Shown piece by piece: positions 37,855 through 47,096 of a stretch of 51,363 nucleotides of DNA. Under the pieces are notes generated by a model. It was given only the letters and a program-made list of their open reading frames with translations, ran no database searches and was not told the origin of the DNA. The stretch spans positions 1-51,363 of the forward strand of contig DATNQN010000077.1 in assembly GCA_036703985.1 (NCBI GenBank), read 5' to 3'. Made by a program: the position numbers and the translations under genes. This DNA is from Leptolyngbyaceae cyanobacterium. Lineage in GTDB: Bacteria > Cyanobacteriota > Cyanobacteriia > Cyanobacteriales > Aerosakkonemataceae. The number at the start of each line of letters is the position of its first letter. Within the stretch, counting starts at the first letter, position 1.

Positions 37855-37919
37855 GTCTAATACTCTTTTTTCTCATTTCCCGTTATACTGCATTTTGTTT
37901 CGATCGAGATATTACGAAA

Positions 37920-38939
37920 ATGAAACTTCCCGAATCAAGCCGATCGCAATTTACTCCTGACTTAAATATCTGTCGCATTTTAAATGGAATGTGGCAAGTG
38001 TCTGGTGCTCACGGACGCATTGACTCGAAAGTAGCTATTTCTACTATGTTTAAATACATGGATGCAGGCTACACCACTTGGGATTTAGCCGACCATTATG
38101 GGCCAGCAGAAGATTTTATCGGTGAGTTCAAGCGTCAATTAGTTGCTACCCGTGGTAAGGAAGCTTTATCTAATTTGCAAGCTTTTACTAAATGGGTGCC
38201 TCGTCCGATGAAAATGACTCGCAAGTTAGTGGAAGATAACATTAATATTTCCCTCAAAAGGATGGATGTTGATTCTTTAGACTTGCTACAGTTTCACTGG
38301 TGGGAATATCGGGATAAAAGTTATCTGGATGCGCTGCAATATATGGCAGAACTCCAGAGAGAGGGAAAAATTAAACATCTTGCCCTAACTAATTTTGATA
38401 CAGAAAATTTGCAAATTATTACCAATGCAGGAATCAAGATAGTATCCAATCAAGTGCAGTTTTCTTTAGTTGATCGGCGTCCGGAAATTAGTATGATTCC
38501 ATTTTGCCAAAAGCATGATATTAAACTATTGGCTTACGGCACTCTTTGCGGTGGTTTGTTATCAGAAAAGTATTTGGGTAGTCCAGAACCGCGAGGAGGC
38601 GAACTTTCCACTGTTAGCTTGCGGAAATATAAAAATATGGTGGATGCTTGGGGAGGATGGAGTTTATTTCAAGAATTGCTGAATGTTCTTAAGCAAATTG
38701 CCGATAAATATGGAGTGACTATTTCCAATGTGGCAGTGCGATATATTCTGGATAAGCCAACTGTAGCAGGTGGAATTGTGGGTGCTAGATTAAGCATTTC
38801 CGAACATATCGACGATAACGCAAAAGTGTTTGATTTCAGTCTTGATGAAGAAGATAACAAACTAATTGATGCAGTTACCGATAAATCGCGGAATTTGTAT
38901 CAATTAATCGGTGATTGTGGGGATGAATATCGCCGATAA
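37920..38939 (+). CDS. Aldo/keto reductase
   Basis: A 339-residue NAD(P)H-dependent oxidoreductase with the TIM-barrel aldo/keto reductase fold. The catalytic set is visible: Asp and Tyr in DLADHYGPAEDF, Lys in AFTKWVPRP and His in LQFHWWEY, with an NADPH-binding C-terminal part (GGIVGARLSISEH). The ATG at 37920 is chosen: the open frame extends to 37839, but that upstream part runs into the palindrome ending at 37854 and encodes a non-conserved hydrophobic peptide. It lies 169 bases after the carotenoid oxygenase gene. Substrate is unknown, with carbonyls such as apocarotenals possible by context only. Confidence 0.88.
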   Translation: MKLPESSRSQFTPDLNICRILNGMWQVSGAHGRIDSKVAISTMFKYMDAGYTTWDLADHYGPAEDFIGEFKRQLVATRGKEALSNLQAFTKWVPRPMKMTRKLVEDNINISLKRMDVDSLDLLQFHWWEYRDKSYLDALQYMAELQREGKIKHLALTNFDTENLQIITNAGIKIVSNQVQFSLVDRRPEISMIPFCQKHDIKLLAYGTLCGGLLSEKYLGSPEPRGGELSTVSLRKYKNMVDAWGGWSLFQELLNVLKQIADKYGVTISNVAVRYILDKPTVAGGIVGARLSISEHIDDNAKVFDFSLDEEDNKLIDAVTDKSRNLYQLIGDCGDEYRR

Positions 38940-38958
38940 GATAGTAGTTCCGGATTCA

Positions 38959-38991
38959 AGAAACCCGGTTTCTTAGAAAAACCGGGTTTCT
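38959..38991. terminator. Stem-loop between convergent genes
   Basis: A perfect 13-base stem, AGAAACCCGGTTT (38959-38971) with AAACCGGGTTTCT (38979-38991), has a 7-base loop. It fills most of the 75-base gap between the aldo/keto reductase gene and the - strand hypothetical gene. There is no T-run, so it may be a barrier hairpin or an interspersed AAACCCGG-type repeat rather than a classic terminator. Confidence 0.5.
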
Positions 38992-39014
38992 GGTCAACGA
39001 CAGCAGTTAAAAAT

Positions 39015-39590
39015 TTAAAATCTAATACTTCCCGCCCGACAATCTCTTAACCAAAGTTCGATCGCTTGTGCAACTACCCCATTGCTACTTTCTCGCGGCG
39101 CAGTAGGCGGACTGCCACCTGGATAAGGCCCAGTCATGGAATACATCATTGCTAATCGCCAACCAGTATCGCTTTTAGTTAAAAATAACCAATGATAATC
39201 CTGTATTTGGATGGCTTTTGTATTGGTATATCGTCGCTGTAAAGTAGTGAAGAAAAGTTGTTGAATATTATCTTTTGCATCAGATGTGGTTGGGCTATAC
39301 ACACCTGGGCCAAGTGTTAACGGTGCTAATTCAGCCCTACCAGTTACAATAAAATAACCATAAACCTCAATGCTGCTGTTTCTTACTCTCGCACGTTGAG
39401 TTACCCGGTTAGCGTAGCTGGGTAAATCTCTTAATAAAATATTGGTTAAAGTTTCTACATCATTAGGACAAGAAAAATTTTGTTTGCTGTTAGCTGAATT
39501 CTGAGTTAATAACCAAATTAAAAGCCAAAAGCCAATCGTTAAAATCTGCCTTTTTGCGATCGACTTTTGACTCCTAATTTCTAACTTCAT
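39015..39590 (-). CDS. Conserved cyanobacterial hypothetical exported protein
   Basis: A 191-residue protein I cannot name. A hydrophobic segment (about 17-33, after a basic start) looks like a signal peptide, followed by a mature domain of about 155 residues. Two cysteines (FSCPND and RDCRAG) near the ends of the mature part could pair. A Pro/Gly-rich stretch ([16 protein letters not shown]) precedes the C-terminus. Its start overlaps the pyrF stop by four bases (ATGA), so translational coupling with pyrF is likely, although no functional tie to pyrimidine synthesis is obvious. Confidence 0.75.
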   Translation of the reverse strand: MKLEIRSQKSIAKRQILTIGFWLLIWLLTQNSANSKQNFSCPNDVETLTNILLRDLPSYANRVTQRARVRNSSIEVYGYFIVTGRAELAPLTLGPGVYSPTTSDAKDNIQQLFFTTLQRRYTNTKAIQIQDYHWLFLTKSDTGWRLAMMYSMTGPYPGGSPPTAPRESSNGVVAQAIELWLRDCRAGSIRF

Positions 39591-40306
39591 GAAACATCCG
39601 CTATTTCATCGCAAATTTTGGCAAAAGCGGCAACAGGGTCAGGTGCAGCGGTGATGGGACGACCGATCACTAAGTAATCTGCGCCTGCTTTAATCGCTTC
39701 GCTGGGGGTGAGAGTTCGGCTTTGATCGCCCGTTTCCGCCCATTGGGGACGCACTCCCGGACAAACTAGCAAAAACTCATCTCCACAAGTATCACGCAGT
39801 TGAGACACTTCTTGAGGGGAACAAACTGCCCCGTCTAAACCAGATTCTTTGGCTAGCAGCGCCATTTGTAAGGCGTATTCGGGCAATTCTAGGGGAATTT
39901 TTAAATCAAAGGCTAATTCTCGCGAATTTAAACTAGTTAATACAGTAATGGCGATTAACTTCGGAATTGTTGATTGATCAGTTTCTCCCGCCCCTGCTTC
40001 TAAAGCAATTTTAGCGGCCTGTAGTGCTTTTTTTCCCGCCGTGGCATGGATGGTGACCAAATCAACTCCATACCTACCGGCGGCGCGACAAGCACCAGCA
40101 ACCGTGTTGGGGATGTCGTGAAATTTCAGATCGAGGAAAATTCGCTTTTGCCTTTGTTTTAGTTGGGTGAGAATTCCTGCACCAGTACTGACAAAGAGTT
40201 CTAAGCCTACTTTCCAGTATGTTACTTGAGGGAGTTTCTCGATCAGTTCGATCGCATCTTCCTCACTGGGAACATCTAGGGGAACAATTATTTTGTCACT
40301 TGTCAT
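39587..40306 (-). CDS. pyrF: Orotidine 5'-phosphate decarboxylase
   Basis: A 239-residue enzyme for the last step of UMP synthesis (OMP to UMP). The catalytic array is clear: Asp11 (VPLDVP), Lys32 (WKVGLEL), and Asp59, Lys61 and Asp64 in [12 protein letters not shown]. The phosphate-gripping end is VCPGVRPQ with VIGRPIT near the C-terminus. Length is typical for the bacterial group. It lies 62 bases downstream of tyrS and overlaps the next gene by four bases, so tyrS-pyrF-hypothetical probably form one transcription unit. Confidence 0.96.
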   Translation of the reverse strand: MTSDKIIVPLDVPSEEDAIELIEKLPQVTYWKVGLELFVSTGAGILTQLKQRQKRIFLDLKFHDIPNTVAGACRAAGRYGVDLVTIHATAGKKALQAAKIALEAGAGETDQSTIPKLIAITVLTSLNSRELAFDLKIPLELPEYALQMALLAKESGLDGAVCSPQEVSQLRDTCGDEFLLVCPGVRPQWAETGDQSRTLTPSEAIKAGADYLVIGRPITAAPDPVAAFAKICDEIADVS

Positions 40307-40368
40307 TTGTGATTAGTCATTGGTTAATGTTGCGATCGCTAATTTCCGTTCTAAACCTGATTATCGGT

Positions 40369-41610
40369 CTAATTCTCAGTGGCAACCAAGCGGACAAACT
40401 TATTTTTGCCCAATTGCAACACTTTGCCATTTAATTCCGATGGTGACTCAAAACTCAGATTCACATCCGTCACTTGTTCCCCATCCATTCGTACACCACC
40501 CCCTTGGATTTGCTTTCGCGCCTCCGAACTACTCTTACAAAGTCCGCTAGCACTGACAATATAGAAGAATTTAGCCGGAAAATTGACGGAAGCTAAGGAA
40601 AACTCCGGTACAGTATCAGCTTGTGTGGTTTTTCCACCTACTAAATTGCCCGCATCAACCTGAGCTTTTTCGGCAGCTTCCTTACCGTGATACTGAGAAA
40701 CAATATCCAAAGCCAAAAGTTTTTGTCTTTCCCTTGGATTTTCTGGCAATTCATCTAAAGACCGATTAGTCAACAATTCAAAATACTGTTTGACTAAATC
40801 ATCTGGTGTTTTTTCCAGCTTTGAGTACATAGTCAGCGGATCTTCCATTAAACCCACATAATTACCCAAAGATTTAGACATTTTCTGCACCCCATCAGTA
40901 CCGATCAAAATCGGCATCAACATTCCAAACTGAGGTGATTGTCCGAAATGTCGTTGCAAATCTCTACCCACAGCCAGATTAAATTTTTGGTCAGTTCCTC
41001 CTAACTCCACATCCGCTTGAATTGCCACCGAATCATAACCCTGCATTAACGGGTAGAGAAACTCGTGCAAGTAAATCGGGTTTTCTTTTTCAAAGCGAAG
41101 TGCAAACCCCTCCTTTGCCAACATTTGTCCGACAGTCATCGTAGACAACAAATCTAAAATTTTTCCTAAATCTAGCCCAGAAAGCCATTCTGAGTTATAG
41201 CGAACTTCCAAGCGTCCGGGAGTATCAAAATCTAAAATTGGGCGCACTTGATCCAAATAACTCTGGGCATTTTGAGCTACTTCTTCAGCAGTTAACTGCC
41301 GTCGCACTTCTGATTTCCCACTCGGATCGCCGATGCGAGCGGTAAAATCACCAATAATTAGGACAGCTGTATGACCGGCATCCTGAAACGCCCTTAATTT
41401 TCGGACTGGGATACTATGACCTAAGTGGATTTCGGCACCTGTAGGGTCAATACCTAATTTCACCCGCAGAGGTCGGTCTATCTTCCCTAATCTTTGTACC
41501 AAATTCTCATGAGGATTTTCAGAATCAGTCACGTTAGGAAAAATTTCTGTCACGCCTCGGTACAACCAGGCGAGATTTTCGGTAATATGAGGCGGTTGAT
41601 GGGAGGCCAT
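40369..41610 (-). CDS. tyrS: Tyrosyl-tRNA synthetase
   Basis: A 413-residue class I aminoacyl-tRNA synthetase charging tRNA-Tyr. The HIGH-type signature is HLGH (62-65), and the second signature KMSKS is at 243-247, the form found in the TyrZ-like bacterial group. A C-terminal S4 RNA-binding domain covers about 345-413 ([19 protein letters not shown]). Start at ATG 41610 (MASHQPPH) gives a normal N-terminus. Transcribed away from the penicillin-binding protein gene, with a 458-base shared promoter region. Confidence 0.96.
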   Translation of the reverse strand: MASHQPPHITENLAWLYRGVTEIFPNVTDSENPHENLVQRLGKIDRPLRVKLGIDPTGAEIHLGHSIPVRKLRAFQDAGHTAVLIIGDFTARIGDPSGKSEVRRQLTAEEVAQNAQSYLDQVRPILDFDTPGRLEVRYNSEWLSGLDLGKILDLLSTMTVGQMLAKEGFALRFEKENPIYLHEFLYPLMQGYDSVAIQADVELGGTDQKFNLAVGRDLQRHFGQSPQFGMLMPILIGTDGVQKMSKSLGNYVGLMEDPLTMYSKLEKTPDDLVKQYFELLTNRSLDELPENPRERQKLLALDIVSQYHGKEAAEKAQVDAGNLVGGKTTQADTVPEFSLASVNFPAKFFYIVSASGLCKSSSEARKQIQGGGVRMDGEQVTDVNLSFESPSELNGKVLQLGKNKFVRLVATEN

Positions 41611-42068
41611 ACTTTGCCAATGTCAGGTTTAATTCGCTAAATTGATGGTCGATCGTGCGCTGTTTGTTTTTTATACTTACTGGGGTACGGATGACAAATA
41701 CATCGTCAATTACCGAATAACCAGGGTTGACGTTACAAATCCTGAACAGCCAGACTACTATAACTAAAAAAGCTGCCAGAATATCATGCTAATTCAAGCA
41801 AATCTATTAAATTGCGATCGTCGTATCTCTTTCCAGTGGAAGATGAATCAATTCGATCGGTTATATAACTGGATAGAGACAAGGAATTTTCCGATCTTCT
41901 GGAGGAAAAATCTGCCGCTCGAACTTTCAAGGCTTTATTTCAGTAGTTAACCGTACCCTTGAGAATCTTCCTGTCGTCATCATAAATATTTGGAATATAA
42001 CAATCAAAGGACTTACCCAGTCGCCCCTTCTCTTGTTGCTGTCACTTTTTTAAGGAAGTCAAATCGCC
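41611..42068. other. Divergent promoter region between tyrS and the PBP gene
   Basis: This 458-base gap must contain promoters for both genes. No small ORF, tRNA or recognised riboswitch was found. A ribosome binding site (AGGAAG, 42053-42058) sits 10 bases before the GTG start at 42069. Confidence 0.45.
42053..42058 (+). promoter_or_regulatory. Ribosome binding site that decides the GTG start of the PBP gene
   Basis: AGGAAG is correctly spaced (10 bases) from GTG 42069. The resulting N-terminus has a short cytoplasmic tail and then the TM anchor, as expected for class A PBPs. Confidence 0.6.
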
Positions 42069-43988
42069 GTGTCGTCTAACACACTCCGACAAAAGCCATC
42101 CGGCACCATCGCACCTGGTTATCATTTCGTTCACACGGTTGCTAAGGTAACTGGCGGAACTCTTCTCGGTTTTACCATGCTAACCAGTTCTATTGTAGCT
42201 GGGTCACTGGTTGGCCTAGCGATTAGCTTCCGAAACCTGCCGGATGTGAGATCTGTTCGTAGCTACGTCCCTTCTGAAACAACTCACGTCTACGACATTA
42301 AAGGCAAACTGCTTGCTAGCATCCACGGTGAAGCTAATCGAGAAGTCGTTCCCCTCAACAAAATTTCTCCCGAATTAAAGCGTGCAGTACTAGCTATTGA
42401 AGATAGCCATTTCTACTTGCACCACGGTATTAACCCCAGCAGTGTCGGTCGCGCCGTGAGAGCTAACTGGGAAAAAGGTAGCGTGGTAGAAGGTGGTTCG
42501 ACTGTCACCATGCAGTTAGTGAAAAATATATTTTTGTCTCATAAACGTGCTTTTAGCCGAAAAGTAGCAGAAGCAGTAATGGCTATTCGGCTAGAGCAAA
42601 TCCTGGAAAAAGACCAGATTTTGGAACTCTACCTGAATCAAGTCTACTGGGGACATAACAACTATGGGGTACAAACTGCGGCCCAAAGCTATTTCGGTAA
42701 AGATGCTTCTGATTTAAACCTTGCAGAAGGGGCAATGATGGCGGGTCTAATTCAAGCACCCGAAGATTACAGCCCCTTTACTAATTACAAGTTGTCCAAA
42801 CAACGACAAGCACAGGTTTTAGCTCGGATGAGAGAGCTAAATTGGATCACGCCTCAAGAAGAAGAAGCTGCTCGCAAACAACCTTTAAAACTAAATAAAC
42901 CTACTTCGTTTAGCGGCAGTATACTGCCCTACGTTACGGATGCCGTTTCTCAGGAATTGATTCAGCGTTTCGGGCGGGATGCGGTGCAAAAAGGTGGAAT
43001 GCGAGTGCAAACTACGATCGATCTCCAATTCCAGCGCATGGCAGAAGATTTCATCGCTAACGAACATAGAAGACTGCAACGGCGCGGACTGTGGGGTACG
43101 GAACTGGCTTTAGCAGCCGTCGATCCCCGCACTCATTTCGTCAAAGCAATGGTAGGCGGCTCTGACTACGAAAAGAGCCAATTTAACCGCGCAACTCAGT
43201 CTCGACGCCAGCCCGGTTCGGCTTTTAAACCGTTTGTTTACTATACGGCTTTTGCTACGGGTAAATATTCTCCCGAATCGATAGTTTACGATACTCCAGT
43301 TCGCTATCGGGATGGTAGAAACGGTTATGCACCTAGAAACTACGATGGTTCGTTCTCTGGGCCAATGAGTATTCGTCAGGCTCTCGCCGTATCGCGGAAC
43401 GTTCCGGCTGTAAAAATGGGACGGGCTGTAGGCTTAGATAAGGTGATCGAGGTTTGCCGTATTCTCGGTATTAAGAGTCCGATGGAACCGGTCACTTCTT
43501 TACCTCTGGGCGCGATCGGTCTATCACCGATGGAAATGGCGAGCGCTTATGCTACCTTCGCTAATAATGGTTGGCAGTCCGATACTACTTTGATCGTGCA
43601 AGTAACTGATTCGCAAGGCAACGTTTTATTAGATAACACGCCCAAACCCAAGTTAGTTCTCGATCCTTGGGCATCTGCTTCTATCAGTAGCACGATGCAG
43701 TCCGTAATTAATTCGGGAACCGCTAAAAATGCCAGCATCGGTCGCCCTGCTGCTGGTAAAACCGGTACGACTTCATCTGAAAGAGATGTGTGGTTCGTCG
43801 GTTTTGTACCCCAATTATCCGTAGCGGTTTGGATCGGTAGAGATGATAATAGGCGTTTGGCTAGTGGGGTAACGGGCGGTCAGTATGCCGCTCCCATTTG
43901 GCGCAATTTTATGCTGAAAGCTTTGAAGGGCGAACCAGTGGAATACTTCACTCCTGCGTCCAAGTTTAAGCGCCCTCGCCGTTCCTGA
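42069..43988 (+). CDS. Class A penicillin-binding protein (PBP1A-type)
   Basis: A 639-residue bifunctional peptidoglycan synthase in the inner membrane. A TM anchor is at about 32-54. The GT51 glycosyltransferase domain is at about 75-255, with catalytic Glu111 (AIEDSHFYLHHG), GGSTVTMQL and LNQVYWGHNNYG. The transpeptidase domain is at about 330-610, with Ser384 in the SxxK motif (GSAFKPF), the SxN motif SRN and Lys564 in KTG (AGKTGTTSSE). It has a short basic C-terminus and a GTG start. It is monocistronic as far as visible: tyrS is divergent and the DUF1825 gene is convergent. Confidence 0.94.
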   Translation: MSSNTLRQKPSGTIAPGYHFVHTVAKVTGGTLLGFTMLTSSIVAGSLVGLAISFRNLPDVRSVRSYVPSETTHVYDIKGKLLASIHGEANREVVPLNKISPELKRAVLAIEDSHFYLHHGINPSSVGRAVRANWEKGSVVEGGSTVTMQLVKNIFLSHKRAFSRKVAEAVMAIRLEQILEKDQILELYLNQVYWGHNNYGVQTAAQSYFGKDASDLNLAEGAMMAGLIQAPEDYSPFTNYKLSKQRQAQVLARMRELNWITPQEEEAARKQPLKLNKPTSFSGSILPYVTDAVSQELIQRFGRDAVQKGGMRVQTTIDLQFQRMAEDFIANEHRRLQRRGLWGTELALAAVDPRTHFVKAMVGGSDYEKSQFNRATQSRRQPGSAFKPFVYYTAFATGKYSPESIVYDTPVRYRDGRNGYAPRNYDGSFSGPMSIRQALAVSRNVPAVKMGRAVGLDKVIEVCRILGIKSPMEPVTSLPLGAIGLSPMEMASAYATFANNGWQSDTTLIVQVTDSQGNVLLDNTPKPKLVLDPWASASISSTMQSVINSGTAKNASIGRPAAGKTGTTSSERDVWFVGFVPQLSVAVWIGRDDNRRLASGVTGGQYAAPIWRNFMLKALKGEPVEYFTPASKFKRPRRS

Positions 43989-44057
43989 TCTGGAGTTGCC
44001 GATCGATGTGGAAATTTAAAGCCCCCATCATACCTGCAAGGGTTGATGGCGGGCTGT

Positions 44058-44381
44058 TTACGGTTGCTTATCCAATTCAGTCTTCATCCGTTCTAAGGTT
44101 AGTTGCATTTGGTCAAACATTTGCTGGGGTGTCATTCCAAATTGACCAAGCTGGGTCTTTAGTTGCTGCATGGTCATTTGAGCCATGAAGTCTTCTGAAA
44201 GCTCGAAGCGTTTCATAAAAATACGATAGCGCTCCATAATGGCTTCCCACTGTTCGATGAACAGCTTTTTGCCTTCTCGGTCAAATTTGCCGTAGTTACT
44301 GCCTAGCTGTATGAGGGATTGATAGTCCTCAGCCAGTTGCTTAAGTTCTTGCTGAACGATATCAGAGTCAAAAAATCCCAT
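44058..44381 (-). CDS. DUF1825 family protein
   Basis: A 107-residue all-helical cytoplasmic protein of the cyanobacterial DUF1825 family, function unknown. The strongly conserved start MGFFDSDIVQQELKQLAEDY and the IMERYRIFMKRFELSEDF and LGQFGMTPQQMF stretches are diagnostic. No signal peptide, TM or cysteine. It converges with the PBP gene, the two stops being 69 bases apart, and diverges from the TM2 gene. Confidence 0.9.
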   Translation of the reverse strand: MGFFDSDIVQQELKQLAEDYQSLIQLGSNYGKFDREGKKLFIEQWEAIMERYRIFMKRFELSEDFMAQMTMQQLKTQLGQFGMTPQQMFDQMQLTLERMKTELDKQP

Positions 44382-44582
44382 TGTGCTTCGATCGACTGAA
44401 GGTTTTATTCAGTGGGTAATAGGGTTGAATCTGCTCTCATTCTAATCCAGTCTGCAATTAAGGTTCAATTAAAAAGGGGAAAAGGGGAAAAAGGGCATAA
44501 CTAAATCATCCTTTTCTTGACTAAACTTACCGAGCGAAGAAATTAATATGTAATAAGAGATGCCAGTTCTAGGGGCTACAGA

Positions 44583-44960
44583 ATGTTGAGCAAGCCGAAA
44601 AGTCGAAGAGTAGCTGCGATTTTGGCTTTTAGCGGGGCAGTAATTCCGCTTTCGGGACTCCACAAGTTTTACTTGGGACAACCATTGTGGGGTATTTGCT
44701 ATTTGCTGTTGTGTTGGACGCCTATCCCTCATGTGGCTAGCGCGATCGAAGGATTTTGGTATTTAGTTCAAAATCAAGATGAGTTCGATCGCAATTTTAA
44801 TGTCAGTGGGGGTGTCACCATTAAGCCAGGTATCGACCCCGCGCGGGTACAGGCGATTGCTGACGCGCTTCGCCAGTTGGAACAGTTGCGTCAAGATGGT
44901 TTGATTTCCGAATACGAATTCGAGCAAAAACGCCGACAGCTACTCGACCAAATGGTTTAA
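44583..44960 (+). CDS. TM2 domain-containing protein with SHOCT-like tail
   Basis: A 125-residue small membrane protein. Two TM helices at about 9-25 and 34-52 flank the TM2 signature GLHKFYLGQ (25-33). A short C-terminal module (QLEQLRQDGLISEYEFEQKR) resembles a SHOCT oligomerisation motif. Role unknown. The helix-hairpin-helix gene starts 5 bases after its stop, so the two are almost certainly cotranscribed. Confidence 0.85.
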   Translation: MLSKPKSRRVAAILAFSGAVIPLSGLHKFYLGQPLWGICYLLLCWTPIPHVASAIEGFWYLVQNQDEFDRNFNVSGGVTIKPGIDPARVQAIADALRQLEQLRQDGLISEYEFEQKRRQLLDQMV

Positions 44961-44965
44961 CAATT

Positions 44966-45526
44966 ATGGGATTTGGGGATTGGTTAAATTCTGTCCAAAA
45001 GCTGAGTCACGAACTTAATCAAAAGCAACGGTCAATTCGATCGAGAATCATCAACGATCCGTATTGCCGTTTTCAATCAGTCGAAGAAATTGCGATCGCG
45101 GTTTCTTTAGGTATCAAAATAGATGTGAATCGGGCAACGGTGGATGATTGGTTGAGGTTGCCCGGATTATCCATCCATCAAGCGCGATCGCTAGTTGCCC
45201 TATCCCGATCGGGAGTAGAATTTCATTGTCTGGAAGATGTGGCAGCTGCGATTAGTTTGCCAGTACAGCGACTAAAACACCTCGAACCAATTCTTAGTTT
45301 TTGTTACTACGATCCGCAAAGTATCTATACTCCTGGATTGGTTAATCCGAATACTGCCTCCGTGGAAATGTTAACGGCTATCCCTATTGTGGATAATGCC
45401 CTAGCTAACTCTATCGTTCAAAATCGCTTGAATGCAGGGAATTACCGAGATTTAGCCGATTTGCAAGTTAGGTTATCGTTGTCAGGGGATTTAGTCGGTC
45501 AATTGATGCACTATTTGCGTTTTTGA
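44966..45526 (+). CDS. ComEA-like helix-hairpin-helix protein
   Basis: A 186-residue protein with two helix-hairpin-helix units: VNRATVDDWLRLPGLSIHQA (about 53-72) and VNPNTASVEMLTAIPIVDNA (about 124-143), the form found in ComEA-type DNA-binding domains. Unlike ComEA, it has no obvious signal peptide or TM anchor, so a cytoplasmic DNA-contacting role is possible. It sits 5 bases after the TM2 gene (operon), which raises the idea of a membrane-linked pair (inference). It converges with lepB. Confidence 0.82.
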   Translation: MGFGDWLNSVQKLSHELNQKQRSIRSRIINDPYCRFQSVEEIAIAVSLGIKIDVNRATVDDWLRLPGLSIHQARSLVALSRSGVEFHCLEDVAAAISLPVQRLKHLEPILSFCYYDPQSIYTPGLVNPNTASVEMLTAIPIVDNALANSIVQNRLNAGNYRDLADLQVRLSLSGDLVGQLMHYLRF

Positions 45527-45607
45527 TAGGTCAACCGCCCCACCCCCGAGGGGATGAAAGCACGTTCAATAAAAACTCTATGCGATCGAGCTTTTGGATT
45601 TTATCCC

Positions 45608-46222
45608 TTACCCGTTCATCCCCTTTTTCAAAAAGTCTAATTTCTGGCTGGCGATCGCACCAAGGCGATCGATCGGCCAAAAACGGAAGCAAGCACGACC
45701 GATAATATTTTGTTTTGGCAAAAACCCCCAAATGTGGGAATCGTTACTGTTATTGCGGTTATCCCCCATCACGAAAAATTCTCCTTCGGGAACTACTTGT
45801 GGTCCCCATTGGTAATCAGGTGGTTCGGCAATGTAATTTTCTGCCAGAGGTTTTTGATTTAAATACACTTTGCCATTGCTGATACTCACCACTTCTCCAG
45901 GAGTACCGATCACTCTTTTAATAAAAGCCTGATCCTTGGCATATCCTTGGATTTGCAGTTGTGGGGGAGGATCGAAAACTACTATATCGCCAGTGGTTGG
46001 CCCTCGAAAATAGTAAGTAAGTTTATCGACTACCAAGCGATCGCCTACTTGTAAGCTTGGCAGCATAGAATCAGAAGGGATGTAGCGGGGTTCTGCCACA
46101 AAAGTCCGAATTAACAGCGCTAAAGTAAGAGCCACAAATAGAATTAGCAGATTTTCCCTCAATTGACGCCAGATTACTTGAGATAGGGTAGAATCCGCCA
46201 AATCCTTTTGGTTATAGTCCAT
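45608..46222 (-). CDS. lepB: Signal peptidase I
   Basis: A 204-residue membrane serine protease that removes signal peptides from exported proteins, which would include the DUF928 and FHA products in this window. One N-terminal TM is at about 24-42. Catalytic Ser52 is in YIPSDSMLPSL and Lys102 in FIKRVIGTPGE, and the later conserved GDNRNNSNDSH box is present. The small size with a single TM is usual for cyanobacterial and Gram-positive forms. It converges with the helix-hairpin-helix gene. Confidence 0.95.
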   Translation of the reverse strand: MDYNQKDLADSTLSQVIWRQLRENLLILFVALTLALLIRTFVAEPRYIPSDSMLPSLQVGDRLVVDKLTYYFRGPTTGDIVVFDPPPQLQIQGYAKDQAFIKRVIGTPGEVVSISNGKVYLNQKPLAENYIAEPPDYQWGPQVVPEGEFFVMGDNRNNSNDSHIWGFLPKQNIIGRACFRFWPIDRLGAIASQKLDFLKKGMNG

Positions 46223-46545
46223 AGATGTGTTTGAGATACTCCGAAATTAACAGGGCGTAACAGCTTCTCGATCGTAAACTTGTTGCATTAGCAAGCCCTA
46301 ACATAGTTTCTCACAAACACAGACAACCGTAAGCTTGTCCCTTACTCGATCGAATTTCCCCCTTTGGCCAGAGGTAGAAACACGATCTATGTCACAAGGT
46401 GTAGTTTAGCCGATCACTCCCTACCTCGTAAGTTATCACTATCTAGGATAAGGAAACATCACAGGAATAGAGAGAGTCACATCATCAGTTAGTCAGGGAA
46501 AAAGCGTGATACTGGCTATAGTAAGTCAGTGAATTGAGAAAATTT
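46223..46545. other. Divergent promoter region between lepB and the small conserved gene
   Basis: A 323-base gap that must hold two promoters. GATCG-containing sites are frequent. No RNA gene, palindrome over 8 bases or small ORF was recognised. Confidence 0.4.
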
Positions 46546-46791
46546 ATGATGTTAATTCGCGATATAGTCGAACAAGCTCTTACAACTGGTTATTTAACTG
46601 TTGAGGCGGAAGATATTCTTCGCAAATTGTTAAAAACCAAGTACGAATCGGAAGACTTAACTGCGTTTTTAAAGTTACAGGAAGCCGCAGTATCGGGTAT
46701 TGTTAGGCAGCAATCTCGTGAATTGTTTTATAGTAAAGAAGTAGTTGGTGAGCCTATCGAGCCAAAGTATCGTTTGCTGGTACACCAGTAA
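46546..46791 (+). CDS. Small conserved cyanobacterial hypothetical protein
   Basis: An 81-residue protein of a family I recall only as cyanobacterial and uncharacterised. It is predicted helical, with LIRDIVEQALTTGYLTVEAE at the start and a KYESEDLTAFLKLQEAAVSG middle. No Cys, signal peptide or TM. The frame opens at a TTG at 46534, but the ATG pair at 46546/46549 is preferred. It stands alone, with lepB divergent and the transglutaminase-like gene convergent. Confidence 0.7.
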   Translation: MMLIRDIVEQALTTGYLTVEAEDILRKLLKTKYESEDLTAFLKLQEAAVSGIVRQQSRELFYSKEVVGEPIEPKYRLLVHQ

Positions 46792-46949
46792 ATTTAATTA
46801 ATCTAAAATCTATATTGTTGCTAACTAATGAAGCAATTCTTCACTGATGTAAAAAGATTTATAAGCCAAAATTTTGTTCGATTAACTGTATATTAGTTAT
46901 CACCAAAACGGTTGGTACATCACATCGTTAAATCCCTATCAGTGAGAGT

Positions 46950-46999
46950 CGAACTGATGAAAATATAAATGCTCTACAGGAAACTCTTTCATCAGTTCG
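46950..46999. repeat. Perfect 13-base inverted repeat between convergent genes (46792-47096 gap)
   Basis: CGAACTGATGAAA (46950-46962) and TTTCATCAGTTCG (46987-46999) enclose a 24-base loop. It lies between the small hypothetical gene and the transglutaminase-like gene. There is no T-run, so it may be a folded 3' UTR element rather than a classic terminator. The remaining 305-base gap shows no gene. Confidence 0.55.
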
Positions 47000-47096
47000 T
47001 AGTTTTAAAGTAGGAACGTGCCGAGAAACAGAAGGATGTCATGAAAAGAAAACTTAGTGAAAACCCTTTTCCTTTTCCTTTTTACCTCCTGCTTAC

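Noticed and set aside
37839-37919. Longer start for the aldo/keto reductase giving an apparent signal peptide
   Set aside because: The upstream codons begin inside the inverted repeat, and aldo/keto reductases of this kind are cytosolic. ATG 37920 starts the family sequence.
44469-44732. Small - strand frame upstream of the TM2 gene
   Set aside because: It overlaps the clearly recognisable TM2 coding sequence and has a low-complexity end from GGGGAAAA repeats. No domain is seen.
45523-45815. Short + strand frames over the lepB gene
   Set aside because: They are antisense to the well-supported signal peptidase I gene and have no family features.
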